From Paguma larvata (Eukaryota; Chordata; Mammalia; Carnivora; Viverridae), in assembly GCA_030068075.1 (NCBI GenBank), contig CM057823.1, forward strand, positions 18,820,485 through 18,884,484: a DNA stretch of 64,000 bases. The letters are read 5' to 3'. The translations under genes were made by a program, and so were the position numbers. This document shows positions 1 to 11,388 of this stretch, piece after piece. Numbering within the stretch: the stretch's first letter is position 1; every line of letters starts with the position of its first letter. The notes beneath the pieces were generated by a model that worked only from the letters and a program-made list of their open reading frames with translations, had not been told where the DNA came from and ran no database searches.

Positions 1-968
1 AAGGAAAAAGCAAAAGAGAGCAGAGGCTGCTATATTTATATTAGACAAAACAGACTTCAATACAAAGATGTAATGAGACAAAGAAGGTCATTATACAAGA
101 TAACGGGGGCAATTCATCAAGAGGATATACAATTGCAAATACACATGCACACAATTTTGAAGTACCTACATACTTTAACAGCAAATACTAAGAGATCTAA
201 AAGGGAGAAATAGACAAGAACAAAATCATAGTAGAGAATGTCATTACAGCACTTTCAACAAATGATAAGTAATCCAGACAGAAAATCAATAAAGAAACAC
301 TGGACTTAAATTATAATTAAATTAAATGGATCTAACAGACAGATAAAGAAATTCCACCCAACTGCAACAGAATATACATTCCTCTCAAGTGTACATGAAA
401 CATTCTCCAGAATAGATAACATATTATGTCACAAAACAAGTCATGGCAACTTTAAGAACAAGTATCTTTACTGACCACAAAGTATGACTAGATATCAGTA
501 ACAGTAGGAAAACTGAAAAATGCACAAATATGTGGAAATTAAACAATACATTCTGACCAAAAGGTCAAAGAAGATATGAAAAGGTAAAAACATCTTGAAA
601 CAAACAAAAGTGTAACATAACATCCCAAAACCTATGGAATGCAGCAAAAGTAGTTTAAGAGGGAATTAAGATAGATAACATAATTTTACACATCAAGGAC
701 TAGAAAAACAGTCCTTAGGCCAAATTTAGCAGAAGGAAGGAAATAACAAAGATTAGAGCAGAAATAAATGAAACGGAGACCAGAAAAACAACAGAAAATA
801 TCAATGAAACTAAGACCTGATTTTTAAAAGATAACGATACTGACAAACCTTTAGTTAGACTTAGAAAAAGAGAGAGAAGATTCAAATAACAAACAAATAA
901 TTCAAATAAATAAAATGAGACCTAAAAGAGAAGGCATTACAACTGATACTACAAAAATTCAAAGGATG

Positions 969-1449
969 GCTCTTTACCCAACATTTTGGTGAGGCTGCAG
1001 AGGTAGCTGCTAATCTCTAAACTCTGCATGCCACCCAAGGACTATAAGAAGAAGAAAGATGGGGGAAGACCCACCAAAGGAGATAAAGACCCGGTGGACA
1101 AATCTGGGACAAAACCAAAAAGAAGTGATCCAAAGGCAAATTTCAGGACAGGCTCAATAACTTGGTCTTGTTTGACAAAGTAACACATGACAAACTCTGC
1201 AAGGAAATTTCAAACTATAAGCTTATAACTACAGCTACTGTCTCTGAGAGACTGAATATTTGAGGTTCCATGGCCAGGGCAGCACTTCAGGAGCAACTCA
1301 CTAAAGGACTTATTAAACTGGTTTCAAAGCAGAGAACTCAAATAATTTACACCAGAAACATCAAGGATACAGATCCCCAGCTGCCAGTGAAGATGCATTA
1401 GCAAATCCCACCGACTGTACATTTTGGAAAATAAAACTTTGTTAAAAAA
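969..1449 (+). pseudogene. RPS25: RPS25 processed pseudogene, nearly full length
   Basis: This is a retrocopy of the mRNA for ribosomal protein eS25, a small-subunit protein of cytosolic ribosomes. The reading frame starts at ATG 1028 (MPPKDYKKKKDGG). After a frameshift near 1140 it continues as [10 protein letters not shown] and [14 protein letters not shown], then [19 protein letters not shown] and IIYTRN, which match the family. A CGA-to-TGA change makes an in-frame stop at 1261-1263, and a further 1-nt shift alters the last codons. It has no introns, keeps much of the 5'UTR from about 969, and ends in an A tail at 1444-1454. A 16-bp target duplication with one mismatch (AAAAATTCAAAGGATG 953-968, AAAAATTCAGAGGATG 1450-1465) flanks it. 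It sits inside an L1 and is non-functional. Confidence 0.95.
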
Positions 1450-2004
1450 AAAAATTCAGAGGATGATAAGAAACTACCATGAACAATTATATGCAAAAAA
1501 ATGGATAACTTAGAAGAAAGGGATAAATTTTTCCAATTTTACAAGGTACTGAAGAGTGAAACAGGAAATCTGAACAGATTAATAAAGAGTGAAATTAAAG
1601 CATTAATCAAAAATCTCCCAACAAACAAAAGTCCAGGACCAGGTGGTTTTATAGGTGAATTCTACTAAAAATTTAAAGAATAAACACCAATACTTCTTAA
1701 ATTCTTCCAGAAAATTACTAAGAAAGAAGTACTTTCAAAATGATTTTATTATACTAGGGTTTGCCTGATACTATTGGCCAATATCCCTGATGAATATAGA
1801 TGAAAAAATTCTCAACAAAATACCAGCAAACTGAACTCACATATTATTTAAAAAAAAATCGTACAGCATGGTCAAGTGGGATTTATTCTCGGGATGCTGA
1901 ATAGTTCAAAATACACAAATGAATAAATGTGATGTACCACATTAGTAGAATAAAGGATAAAAATCATTTGATTATCTCAATAACATGCAGAAAAAGCATG
2001 TGAT

Positions 2005-2220
2005 GGGGGCACTTGGGTGGCCCAGTCATTTGAGCATCCAACTCGATTTCTGCTCAGGTCATCGTCTCATGATTTGTGAGATCAAGCCCCACATCAGGTT
2101 CTGTGCTGTCAGCTCTGATAGCAGAGCCTCTTGGGATTCTCTCTCCTCCTCTCTCTCTCTGCCCCTCCTCCACTCATGTGTGCTGTTCTCTCTCTCTCTA
2201 AATAAGTAAACACTAAAAAT
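2005..2220 (+). mobile_element. CanSINE (felid SINEC_Fc type), diverged
   Basis: A tRNA-derived SINE inserted into L1 ORF2. The head GGGGGCACTTGGGTGGCCCA, the body, the TC-rich tract and an A-rich tail are present but diverged, so this is one of the older copies. It interrupts the L1 sequence for 'AEKAFDK' and duplicates GAAAAAGCATGTGAT (1990-2004), which reappears with three changes at 2221-2235. Confidence 0.93.
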
Positions 2221-4105
2221 GAAAAAGTATTTAACAACATTTAACATCTTTTTATGTTAACTCTCAAAAAATTAATTATATAAGGAACGCACATCAACAG
2301 AATAGAGGTCATGTATGACAGGCCCACAGTTAAGATCAGACTCAATGGTAAAGGGGTGAAAGATTTTCTTCTAAGACCTGGAACAAGGCAACAGTGCCTA
2401 CTATTCACTCCTGTTCAACGTAAAACTGGAAATCCTAGCAAGCAACTAGGCAAGAAAAATAAACAAAATCAGAAAGAAAAAAAGTAAATTATCTGTTTGC
2501 AGAGGATATGATCTTATATACAGAAACTCATATATACTCCAGCAAAAATTGTTAGAGCCAATAAACAAATTTAGTAAAGTTGCAGAATAAAAAATCAACA
2601 TACAAACTTCAGTTGTATTTCTATAAACTAACAACAAACTATCTAAAAACAAAATAAAGAAAACAATCCCATTTATAATGGCATCAAAAACAATCAAATA
2701 TTTAGGAATAAATTTAATCAGGAGGTGAAAGGCTTATACACTGGAAACTGTAAGACCCTGATGAAAGAAACTGAAGAAGAAACAAATAAATGGAAAGATA
2801 TCCTGTGTTCATGGATCAAAGAATTAGTAGTGTTAAAATGTCCACACAACTCAAAGCCATCTACAGATTTAATGCAATTCCAATCAAAATTCCAATGACA
2901 TTTCTCACAGAAATAGAACAATCCTAAAATTCATATGGCACTTAAAACAACCCTGAATAGCCAAAACAATCTTAAGAAAGAAAACCAAAGCGGAATCACC
3001 ATACTTCTGAATTTCAAACTATATTACAAAGCAAACTGTAATATAGCAAATTGTAACAATCCAAATTGTAAAGGACCAGCATAAAAATAAACACATAGGT
3101 AAATGAAACAGAACTGACAACCCAGAAATAAACCTACACATATATATTCAACTAATTTTCCAGAAGGGTGCTAATAATACTCAAAGGGGAAAGGAGAGTC
3201 ATTAATAAATGTTGCTGGGAAAATGGATGTTTATATGTAAAAGAAAGAAATTGGACCCCTATATTACAGTACTCACAAAAATTAACACAAAATGAATTAA
3301 CGACTTAGATGTAAGACCTGAAACAATAAAACTCCTAGGAAAAAAATGTATGGAAGAAGCTCTTAGACATTGGTCTTGGCAATATTTTTTTGCATATGAC
3401 ACCAAAAGCACAAGCAACAAAAACAAAATAAACAAGTGGGACCATGTCAAACTAAAAACCATCTGCCTGCAAAAAAAATAAAATAAATAAATAAATGAAA
3501 GGGAAAACCTGCAAAATAGGAAAAATATTTGCAAATCACTTATCTGATAAGAGATTAATTTCCAAAACACATAAAAAATTCATGCAACTCAATAACAGAA
3601 AACCAAATAATCTGATTTAAAAATTGTCAGAAGACCCGAATAGACATTTTTTTCATAAGAAGACACACGAACGGTCAAGTGGTGTATGAGAAGATGTGCA
3701 ACATCACTGATCATCAGAGAAATACAAATCAATAATCACAATGAGACTTACCTCACACCTGTGAGAATGACCATAATCAAAAAGAAAAAAGATTTCAGAT
3801 GCTGCCACGAACGTGGAGAAAAGGAAGTCCTATGCACTGTTGGTGGGATTGTAAATTGCGGTAGCCACTATGGAAAAAAGTATTGAAATTCCTCAAAAAA
3901 TTAAAAATAGCAATACCATAGGATTCGGCAATTCCACTACTAGGTATACATCCAAGGAAATGAAATCACTACCTCATAGAGATCTCTACGCCTCCATTTT
4001 CACTGCAGCATTAATGACAACCACCAAGACATGGAAACCACCTAAATGTCCACTGATGAACGAATAAATATGGTACATACAGACAATATACATTTATACA
4101 TTAAC

Positions 4106-5873
4106 TGGAAATAGAAGACTCTGCCTCATCAACCAAGTTTCAACTGAGAAAGTGAGAAGAAAATTGCTGCACCTTGTACTCTTAAGAAAGAAGTACCATA
4201 TGTAGTGAACTCTTTCAATTTTGAAAGCAACCTATACCAATTTGTTTTTTATGCTTCTACTCACATACCAAGAATGCCAGAAAAAAAGCATTAGGGCGAT
4301 CCAGAACAATAATGGTTCCTGGCAGGTCCTGGTTACAGTATAAGCATCCCAGACGTGTTCCTGTTTCACCCATAGTCTAGAACTCAATGGAAGAGCAGTT
4401 AATGATCAGCAGCAAATTATTTGCTTCTAATTCCCATGACCCTGGATCATATTGTTTACATATTCTGGTATTTAAGAGAACAAGTCCTACCAAGTAACAC
4501 AATAATGTTTCCACCTGAGTGAAAACTTAGATGAAACCAGAAAAGTATACAGAAAAAGATGCTTTGGTGTTAGAAGTGGTTGATCCATACTAACAGGAAA
4601 CAAAATACTGCTGCTCTATTATTAGAACCAAGAAGTATACTCAGAGACCTTAGATGTTCTTTGCTTCGTACCACCATGCCTAGAAGTAGATGTTACTCCT
4701 ACTCTTATACCTCTCTAAAGGCTGGGCTATCGAGAGCTTAAAACTTCACTGGGAAGAGACCAGAGTACGTGGGTAATGTGAGTGCTGTTGGCATTTAATT
4801 ATATCTCCATACAAGGAAATATAAACTTTTGTAAGTTTGTGGTTTCTTTATATCTGGTGGTATGGTTACAAAATCCTAGACAACCATAGTCACAGGAGAA
4901 AGGAATTCAGTAGACAAAGATAAATAAAATTGTAAATTCGGATTCAGTCATTCACAAAAATAGGATAAATAGCTTTATAAACCAAGTTATTCTATTGAAA
5001 AAATACTTCCGAATTCTATCATAATGGAGTCTGGAGGACCCAGCTCATAGATTCATTCACTGTTTAAAGTATTTCTATTTTTCATTAAGGCTTAAACAGA
5101 TATTAGAGTTGGGAAGGGGAAAATTTTAATATGAGGTAGAGAAATTTTTAATTTTTCAGATAAATGTGATCACAGAAACATGATATCAAAGTAAAAGACC
5201 TATCTAACTTGTATCTCCATATTTCTCTTTTTTATGATTGAGATCACACAGCAGGGAAGTACATTAAATAAACTGAGGACAGCAACAAGGAATGATTTTA
5301 CTGTGTTACAACTAACGCCTACATCATATAAACTTGGTAACTCAGTGACTCTTGTGCAGTGAGCCAGACAATGGAAGTTAGCTGTTCAGTGCCCTATAAT
5401 GCAATAAACTAAGTGATGAGCCAGTAGGCCGCCATGGGCTCTGTCTGAGCAACGTGAGGTGGTTCCCTGGAAGGCCCCCGGACTTGAGCCAACGGACTAT
5501 CACAGGACAGAAGACACACAGACAGTCTCAGTATCTATAGTCATTGGGAGCCAAGATAAGGCCAAGTTAGCCAGTATGTACTGAAAGGCTAGCTACTAAT
5601 GGACCCAAAGCAAACTGATTACTAATCACAAACTTCAGGAACATGAATATCCAGAAGAAAAAGTAACTTCATGCTAGAGCGTCATGAAAACCAGCCTGTA
5701 TATTCCATACCAGCAGGTGACCAGGGTGTAGCTTCTTACCACATTTCCATTTTCATTTGCCTTCCCCAACTATTGAATGTGGAATATGTTTCCACTTAAG
5801 TTAACCAGAGTCATTTTCAGTTGCCACAACCACATATCCTTAACTGATAAAAAGAGTCACATTTTTATCCTTT
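4106..5873. other. Unassigned intergenic sequence
   Basis: No gene, RNA or named repeat can be supported. The part at 5340-5640 is less AT-rich and has a degraded repeat look, including an AATAAA at 5403-5408, but I cannot name a family. Every frame is short and interrupted. Confidence 0.5.
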
Positions 5874-5890
5874 AAAAAATAGTACTACAG

Positions 5891-6116
5891 GGGTGCCTGG
5901 GTGGCTCAGTCGGTTAAGCGGCCGGCTTCGGCTCAGATCATGATCTCACGGTCTGTGAGTTCGAGCCCCACATCAGGCTCTGTGCTGACGGCTCATCAGA
6001 GCCTGGAGCCTGCTTCGGACTCTGTATCTCCCTCTCTCTCTGCCCTTCCCCTTTTCACACTCTGTCTCTATGTCTCTCAAAAATAAATAAACGTTAAAAA
6101 AAAATTTTTTAAATAA
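5891..6116 (+). mobile_element. CanSINE (felid SINEC_Fc type), full length
   Basis: A well-preserved copy with head GGGTGCCTGGGTGGCTCAGT, B-box-like GTTCGAGCCCC, CT-rich stretch and AAATAAATAAACGTTAAA tail. A 17-bp target duplication with one mismatch brackets it: AAAAAATAGTACTACAG at 5874-5890 and AAAAAATAGTTCTACAG at 6117-6133. There are four extra bases (ATCA) in the GGCTCA..GAGCC region compared with sister copies. Confidence 0.97.
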
Positions 6117-6133
6117 AAAAAATAGTTCTACAG

Positions 6134-9100
6134 ACTTAATTCACTAACAGTTATAACCACCTTAAGCCCTTTCACATACTGTAATGTATTTATCATCTGG
6201 AATAGATGCACTCTTCCAATGTTCCTGAATTTCACTCTAGAATATTTACTAAAAATGGAGGATGGATCCACTCATCTAATCAGAAAGACTTTGAGAGTTG
6301 AATTATGGCTTTAGTTACACTGCTATTTCGTCCCATGATTCTTTTTAATTTTTTTCAGCCATTCATTATTATTTGTGTTTAAATCAAATATTTCATTTTG
6401 CAAAGTCTACCTTGTCTTCCATTACCTAAATTCTATTTTAATAACACAGGTACTTCAACTTATTTTTTAAAGCAGATAACCATGTAAATATTAAATTACT
6501 ACAAGGCTTAATTTATTGCAATATATTAGTTTTATTATTTTAAGTCCAGAACTTTTTTAGAATAGCAATCCATCATTTATAATCTATGAATAAAATACAA
6601 AGTAACAAGAGTTAGACTTTTTTTAAGTTGGAAACTCAAATTTAGGAAAGGTCCTAAAAACAAATAGCTTTAATATTCTGAACTGATTTTCTTATAAATA
6701 ACAGTGTTTTATTTGTTTTGGTTGTTTTTTATTAAATCCTCTATCTTGATAGAAATCTGCAACCGAAGCCACTTTGGAGATAAGATAGCTCTCAGTTCAG
6801 AATACCTTTATAGTCTCCTAAATATAACCTACAAAAATAACTTTAAGTTTGTTTTGAGAAAGAACATGTCCCTTAGGCTGTTTGCAAAATACAAGAAATA
6901 ACACAGTTTCAGTTGTTTTTGCTGTCACAAGGGAAAAAAATAGCTAAACATATCGAAAAGAGCCCCACATTATAATTTAGCATCCTTTAATTATGTAGAC
7001 TGTCATTTTTAAAGAGTCAATAAGATGGAGGAGAAGTATGCTTTGAAATAATATGGATCAGAGTCTAAATTGTGGGTCTGTTACTGCACTTCATGTCTTC
7101 TATAATGCACTTTTTTTTTTCACATTTTACAATTCTTGAAGACAAGAAACATTCAGCCCATCATGATGTAGTTGTCATTGCTGGTATATGAGGAAACATC
7201 AGAGGTTTGGGTCAAAGTAGAATGGGTGTCTGTGGCTGGGAAAGCAAACTTGGACACAACAGTGAAATACATTTTAATTCTAGAAGCAAGTGACTGTGAG
7301 TTGGTGGTGATAATGGAACAGAACAGTTCTACCTACTTGCAAAGCCAGCTTTAAGTTTGATATAAAAAGCTTTGAATTCTTGTATGGATTCCCTAAAAAA
7401 TGCTAACTTTCTGGTATTACAGAGCATTATAGAGTCACGGAGGACTATAATGTGTGCAAAAAACACAAACGTGGCTTATTCGCATCAAAATGTTGATTCA
7501 GAAAAATCAGGCTCTGAATATGAAGAAATGTTAAGAATATCTTACCCAATCCATTCTCCAATACTTTCCTTTTAAATATGTAAAACATAAATATATGAAC
7601 ATACATGTGTCAACTTAAGCCTGAAGGAGATCCTTCAGTATGTATACAATTTCAAGTCAGAAAATAGTATTGTGTCACAATATAATTAACAGCATCATTT
7701 TCAGTGGTATGTAAGAAAATGGTATGTCTTCTAATCACTGCATCTTAAAGTGGATGAAATACAGTATTTGCTTTTTTACTTTGGTCAATTTTTTTTTAAT
7801 CCTGCTGAGCTTCAATTTTCTTACAGTATTTTCATTAAAATTAGAAATGCTCTATCTTAAAAAAGTCTGTCCTACGATATACCTTCAATACATAGTTATT
7901 ACTATTATTTATTAAAATGCCCATACTTCCCATTGAAGAAATAGCAGGTAACGAAAAAAACAATTTTAAAAATAGATGATTATTCATGTGTCTTTTTCAC
8001 TTGTATAATTAGCTAAATATAGCTGTTATGCCTATGATAGTTCTTACAATAAAATCCATGATAAACAGACTCTAAAATGGTCCCCGTTCCTAAATGGTTA
8101 ATATTTCTTTTTTCAGAAAAAATGATAATAGCAACAAAACCCACATACAACTAGCCACATTTTTGGTGCATAGGCTACAACTGGAGGGTCAATTTTTGTT
8201 TTGTTTTGTTTTGTTTTTAATATTAAGGCACTATTTTTGTCTGTCCTTATAAAATAATTGTATTTTTTCTTTGGATTGGCACTTATTTTCATGTAATCAA
8301 TATGCAGAGTTGATTATAATCTAAATCTTTTTTGCAATGAAATAAATTTCAAGTTCTTCTTTATATATGTTGGGCTTCTCTTAGCTGCAAATTTCATCTT
8401 TGTGTTCTAAACGTGGATAATCAAAATTCAATGGCAGAGTATGTGTCCAGAAAGACATATTTATTTTTGAAAACAAGTATGTTGTCATGGCATTCATCGG
8501 GTGACAACCGGCAATCTGACAACATAACACTGTAGATGAAAACACCCTTTAAAAATGACAAATTCCTCCCAGAAAAAAATAGCTACCAAAAATAGAGAAG
8601 AAAATTATAAATTACAGAATTGTCTAGGAAGAATTTATATTTCCATACCGGCTTTTTTTTTTAACAAATGAGGGATGAAAAGGATGAGGCAGTCATATTT
8701 AGGACCCGATAAAGAGTAACATATGAGTATTCTATATTAAGACACAAATATTTATTTCCCATATTATTTTCCAAGAGCACTTTAATTGGATACACATGTT
8801 ACTGAACACTCCTTGGATATGCTCGGAATCATTTGAAGACAAAGTTTCCACTTAATATAGGTGTGAGTAAATCAGTAAAACTGAAGATCTTATTTTCAAT
8901 ATATCATTTATACTCACTGGCTGGTAAGTCTTGATGACATTCAAATTATGTACATATCAAAGGATTCGGAGTTGCCAAAATTTACAACTTCAACATTCAC
9001 ACTGTTGAAGTAACTTAAACAATCATGAGGAGTTGCAGCGGGAAACTATCTCCAGTGTAAAGCAGTACCTGTCACCACTTGCCCCCAATTCCCCAGCGAA

Positions 9101-9450
9101 AATACGAATCTATGTTCTTGTAGTGCCCGCTGGCAGAGAATATGAAAATAACCCAGGTGGCCTTGATTACATTTCAAGTTGGAAAAGAGCATGTTGCCTT
9201 AGTAAGGAAGGGATGGAAAGAAATTAATATTAACAGATTTATTTTTTAATCTAAGAAATACATCTCATGCTTTTATATTCCTTTTTTAAACTGACAAAGT
9301 TTCGCTTTGGAAAAAACAAATGCATAAGAAAGGAAATTGGAGAAATAGAAGAATGAAGAATAACCATACGCATGATTTATTTTATAATATTTCTATTACT
9401 TTTTTTAAAACTAGATGGTATTACAGGATAAATTCTATGTATCTTATTTT
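6134..9450. other. Unassigned AT-rich intergenic sequence
   Basis: Over 3 kb without a recognisable gene or repeat. It holds short homopolymer runs (T runs near 7110 and 8650) and (TTTTG)n-like bases at 8197-8215. Open frames at 7172-7575 and 9033-9227 are under 70 codons, show no known domain and have no supporting context. Confidence 0.5.
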
Positions 9451-9628
9451 TTTTAATGTTTATTTAGTTTTGAGAGAGCAAGCAAGTGGGAGAAGAGCTG
9501 AGAGACAGGGAGACAGACAATTCTAAGCAAAGCCCAATGTAGGGCTTGAACACTTGAACCATGAGATCATGACCTGAGCTGAAATTAAGAGTCAGACATT
9601 TAACCAAACTGAGTCACCCAGGCACCCC
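9451..9628 (-). mobile_element. CanSINE (felid type), diverged, antisense
   Basis: Reverse-complement SINE: TTTAATGTTTATTTAGTTTT tail complement at the left, GAGACAGGGAGACAGA, ATGAGATCATGACCTGAGCT, and the head complement GAGTCACCCAGGCACCCC at the right. It is somewhat shorter than full copies because of small deletions in the TC-rich part. The flanks TATGTATCTTATTTTT and TAATACATTATTTTTA are a plausible degraded target duplication. Confidence 0.93.
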
Positions 9629-9899
9629 TAATACATTATTTTTAACTTAACATTTATATCGAAGAATTTTTCATGTTGCCAACTTCACAATAATTTAGTA
9701 ACGCAAAAGAACTCAACAAAGGGATATCTCATGTTTATTAATATTTGCATTCCTTTTTAACTAATAAATGACATTATCATACCTATACACACTTTGATTT
9801 TTTTAAGCTGACATTCTGTAATAGAAGTATCATAAAAGTATTTTATTTTGTGTTAATATGATTATTAATGAGATTGAATTTGACATACGTTTATAGGGA

Positions 9900-10045
9900 A
9901 GGGCTGTGGCTTCACTATTATTACCAAAGTGTAGATGTGGGCAAGGTACTGAACCTCTTTTAGTTTGTCTCTTTACCAATTAGATAGACACGTATTTGCA
10001 TTTCACGTGGTTTTTGTGAAGCTTAGACTATGTGCAGTCCCCAAC
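9900..10045 (+). mobile_element. MIR SINE fragment
   Basis: The stretch contains GTGGGCAAGGTACTGAACCTC followed by a TTTGTCTCTTTACCAATTAG-like segment. This matches the conserved MIR core ('gggcaagttacttaacctc...cctcatctgtaaaat') in the sense direction. It is strongly diverged, as expected of a mammalian-wide repeat. Confidence 0.65.
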
Positions 10046-10679
10046 ATCTGGAAGTTAATTCACCTCTTTTCTAAATTTCTATTTCCATTTAGAGTGCGTT
10101 CTCTTTGAGAATTGGCTGATCATAGAGAAATACTTTACTTATGTATTTCTACGAGTTTTGCATATAACAATGACATCAATTATATGTCACATCCGTAACA
10201 ATTGTTTTTATGTTTGTATTAAATGTAGACTGTTTAAAATACAGATTTTTTAATAACTTCAGAAGGTAGAAAATTTTCATTTGAAAATTTTGATAAAATT
10301 TGCTTTAACTTTATTCTAAATTTTGGCAGACTTAAAAATATAACCTTTTGATCATTAAAAATTTAAATAAATTTATAAATTCAAGATAAGAATTTCTTTT
10401 TTTTTAATTTAAATTTTAGTAAGTTAACATACAGGGCAATACTGATTACAGGAATAGAATTCAGTGATTCATCACTTAGATTCAACACCCAGTGCTCATC
10501 ACAAGTGCCCTCCTTAATACCCATCAACTATCTAACTCATCTCCCACCCATCTCTCCCCATCACTCCTCAATTTGTTCTCTATTGAAAATAGTCTCTTGT
10601 GGCCTATTTCCCTCTCTCCTCTTTTTTACACCACCCCTTCCCATTTGTTCATCTGTTCTGTTTTTCTTTCTTTCTCTTT

Positions 10680-10786
10680 TTTAAATTTATTTTTGAGAGA
10701 GAGAGAGAGACAGAGCACAAGCAGGGGAGGGACAGAAAGAAAGGGAGACACAGAATACGAAGCAGGCTCCAGGTTCTGAGCTGTCA
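10680..10786 (-). mobile_element. CanSINE 3' half only (truncated), antisense
   Basis: Only the tail, TC-rich tract and the complement of TGACAGCTCAG..CTGGAGCCTGC are present. The match stops at about 10786, where the L1 5'UTR-like sequence begins, so the tRNA-related head is missing. No target duplication is visible across the two borders, which fits truncation by the deletion that removed the L1 interior. Confidence 0.85.
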
Positions 10787-10992
10787 CCTGCAGGGTTTTG
10801 GAGAGGCAATATACCCTCTTCCAAATGTACTCCAGGATGGAAAATGTTTCTTCCGCAGGTGTGACCCAGGAGAGGCCTACACCATGCTTTGCATTCTGTG
10901 GCCAACAACCTCCTTCCCAGGAGCATAGCTCTGCTCTGGAGAAATTCATGCACTTTCAAAACCTCAGAGTTTGGGCTCCACACACGCTGTTG

Positions 10993-10994
<2 letters not shown>

Positions 10995-11032
<38 letters not shown>
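10995..11032 (+). repeat. Poly(A) run, 38 bases
   Basis: Uninterrupted A38 between TGTTGGC and CTGGCAAC, inside the L1 5'UTR-like segment. It is not at the 3' end of any element I can name. It may be an expanded internal homopolymer or the tail of an unrecognised insertion ending at 10994. Its exact length is likely to vary or be misassembled. Confidence 0.95.
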
Positions 11033-11034
<2 letters not shown>

Positions 11035-11388
11035 GGCAACACTCAGAATCCCTCACTCCCTAGTCCATGGTCAGGTGAGGTTTTAATCTTGTGAGAACCC
11101 GATGCTGCACTCTCTCGACCCCTCTCTATCTCCCTTTTCTCTCCCTACAGAAAGGGTTCCCTCCCCTCTGGAAAACCATCATTTTTCTCTCAATTCACTT
11201 CCCAACACCTCCCACCTGTTATGTGGTCTCCTGACAACTATGAAGATCATTCTGCCAGTCCTCGGATCAATTTCCTGGGTGTTCCAAGGGATCGGACCCC
11301 AATGCAGCTGTGCTTGAAGGATGAGGAGAGCTCAGGGTCCCACTACTTCTCTGCCATGTTAACTCCCTCCAACTCAAGGTAAGAATTT

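Larger units (their letters stand above)
1..4105 (+). mobile_element. Old LINE-1 fragment, ORF2 region, sense on plus strand
   Basis: The sequence follows the order of an L1 ORF2: endonuclease domain from base 1, reverse transcriptase region after about 1500, and the cysteine-rich C-terminal region at about 3680-4080. Conserved L1 phrases survive, such as CTGTTGGTGGGATTGTAAAT near 3837, but every frame is broken by stops and frameshifts. The 5' side lies outside the window. The usual L1 3'UTR and A tail are not recognisable after about 4105, so the 3' limit is approximate. The element is interrupted by the RPS25 retrocopy (953-1465) and by a SINE (1990-2235), so it is older than both. It cannot encode a working protein. 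Confidence 0.9.
10396..11373 (-). mobile_element. LINE-1 with both ends but no ORFs (internal deletion)
   Basis: Read on the minus strand, the element begins near 11373 with 5'UTR-like sequence (GTTAACATGGCAGAGAAGTA then GGGACCCTGAGCTCTCCTC). This resembles the start of carnivore L1s that begin 'CAAGATGGCGGAG'. It ends at 10396-10660 with the carnivore L1 3' end: complement of TGAGCACTGGGTGTT at 10488-10502, then an A tail. A 15-bp target duplication with one mismatch flanks it: TCAAGATAAGAATTT at 10381-10395 and TCAAGGTAAGAATTT at 11374-11388. This indicates one integration. ORF1 and ORF2 are missing. A 5'-truncated SINE (10680-10786) sits at the junction, so the loss probably happened after SINE insertion. 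A 38-base A run (10995-11032) also lies inside. Confidence 0.75.

Noticed and set aside
5891..6116. Possible tRNA gene, because of A-box and B-box motifs
   Set aside because: The same head occurs in about nineteen copies with a SINE body and A tail. It is a tRNA-derived SINE, not a cloverleaf-forming tRNA gene.
10687..10983. Frames of about 100 codons around 10500-11000
   Set aside because: They cross SINE and L1 borders and end in the poly(A) run, so they are composite chance frames.
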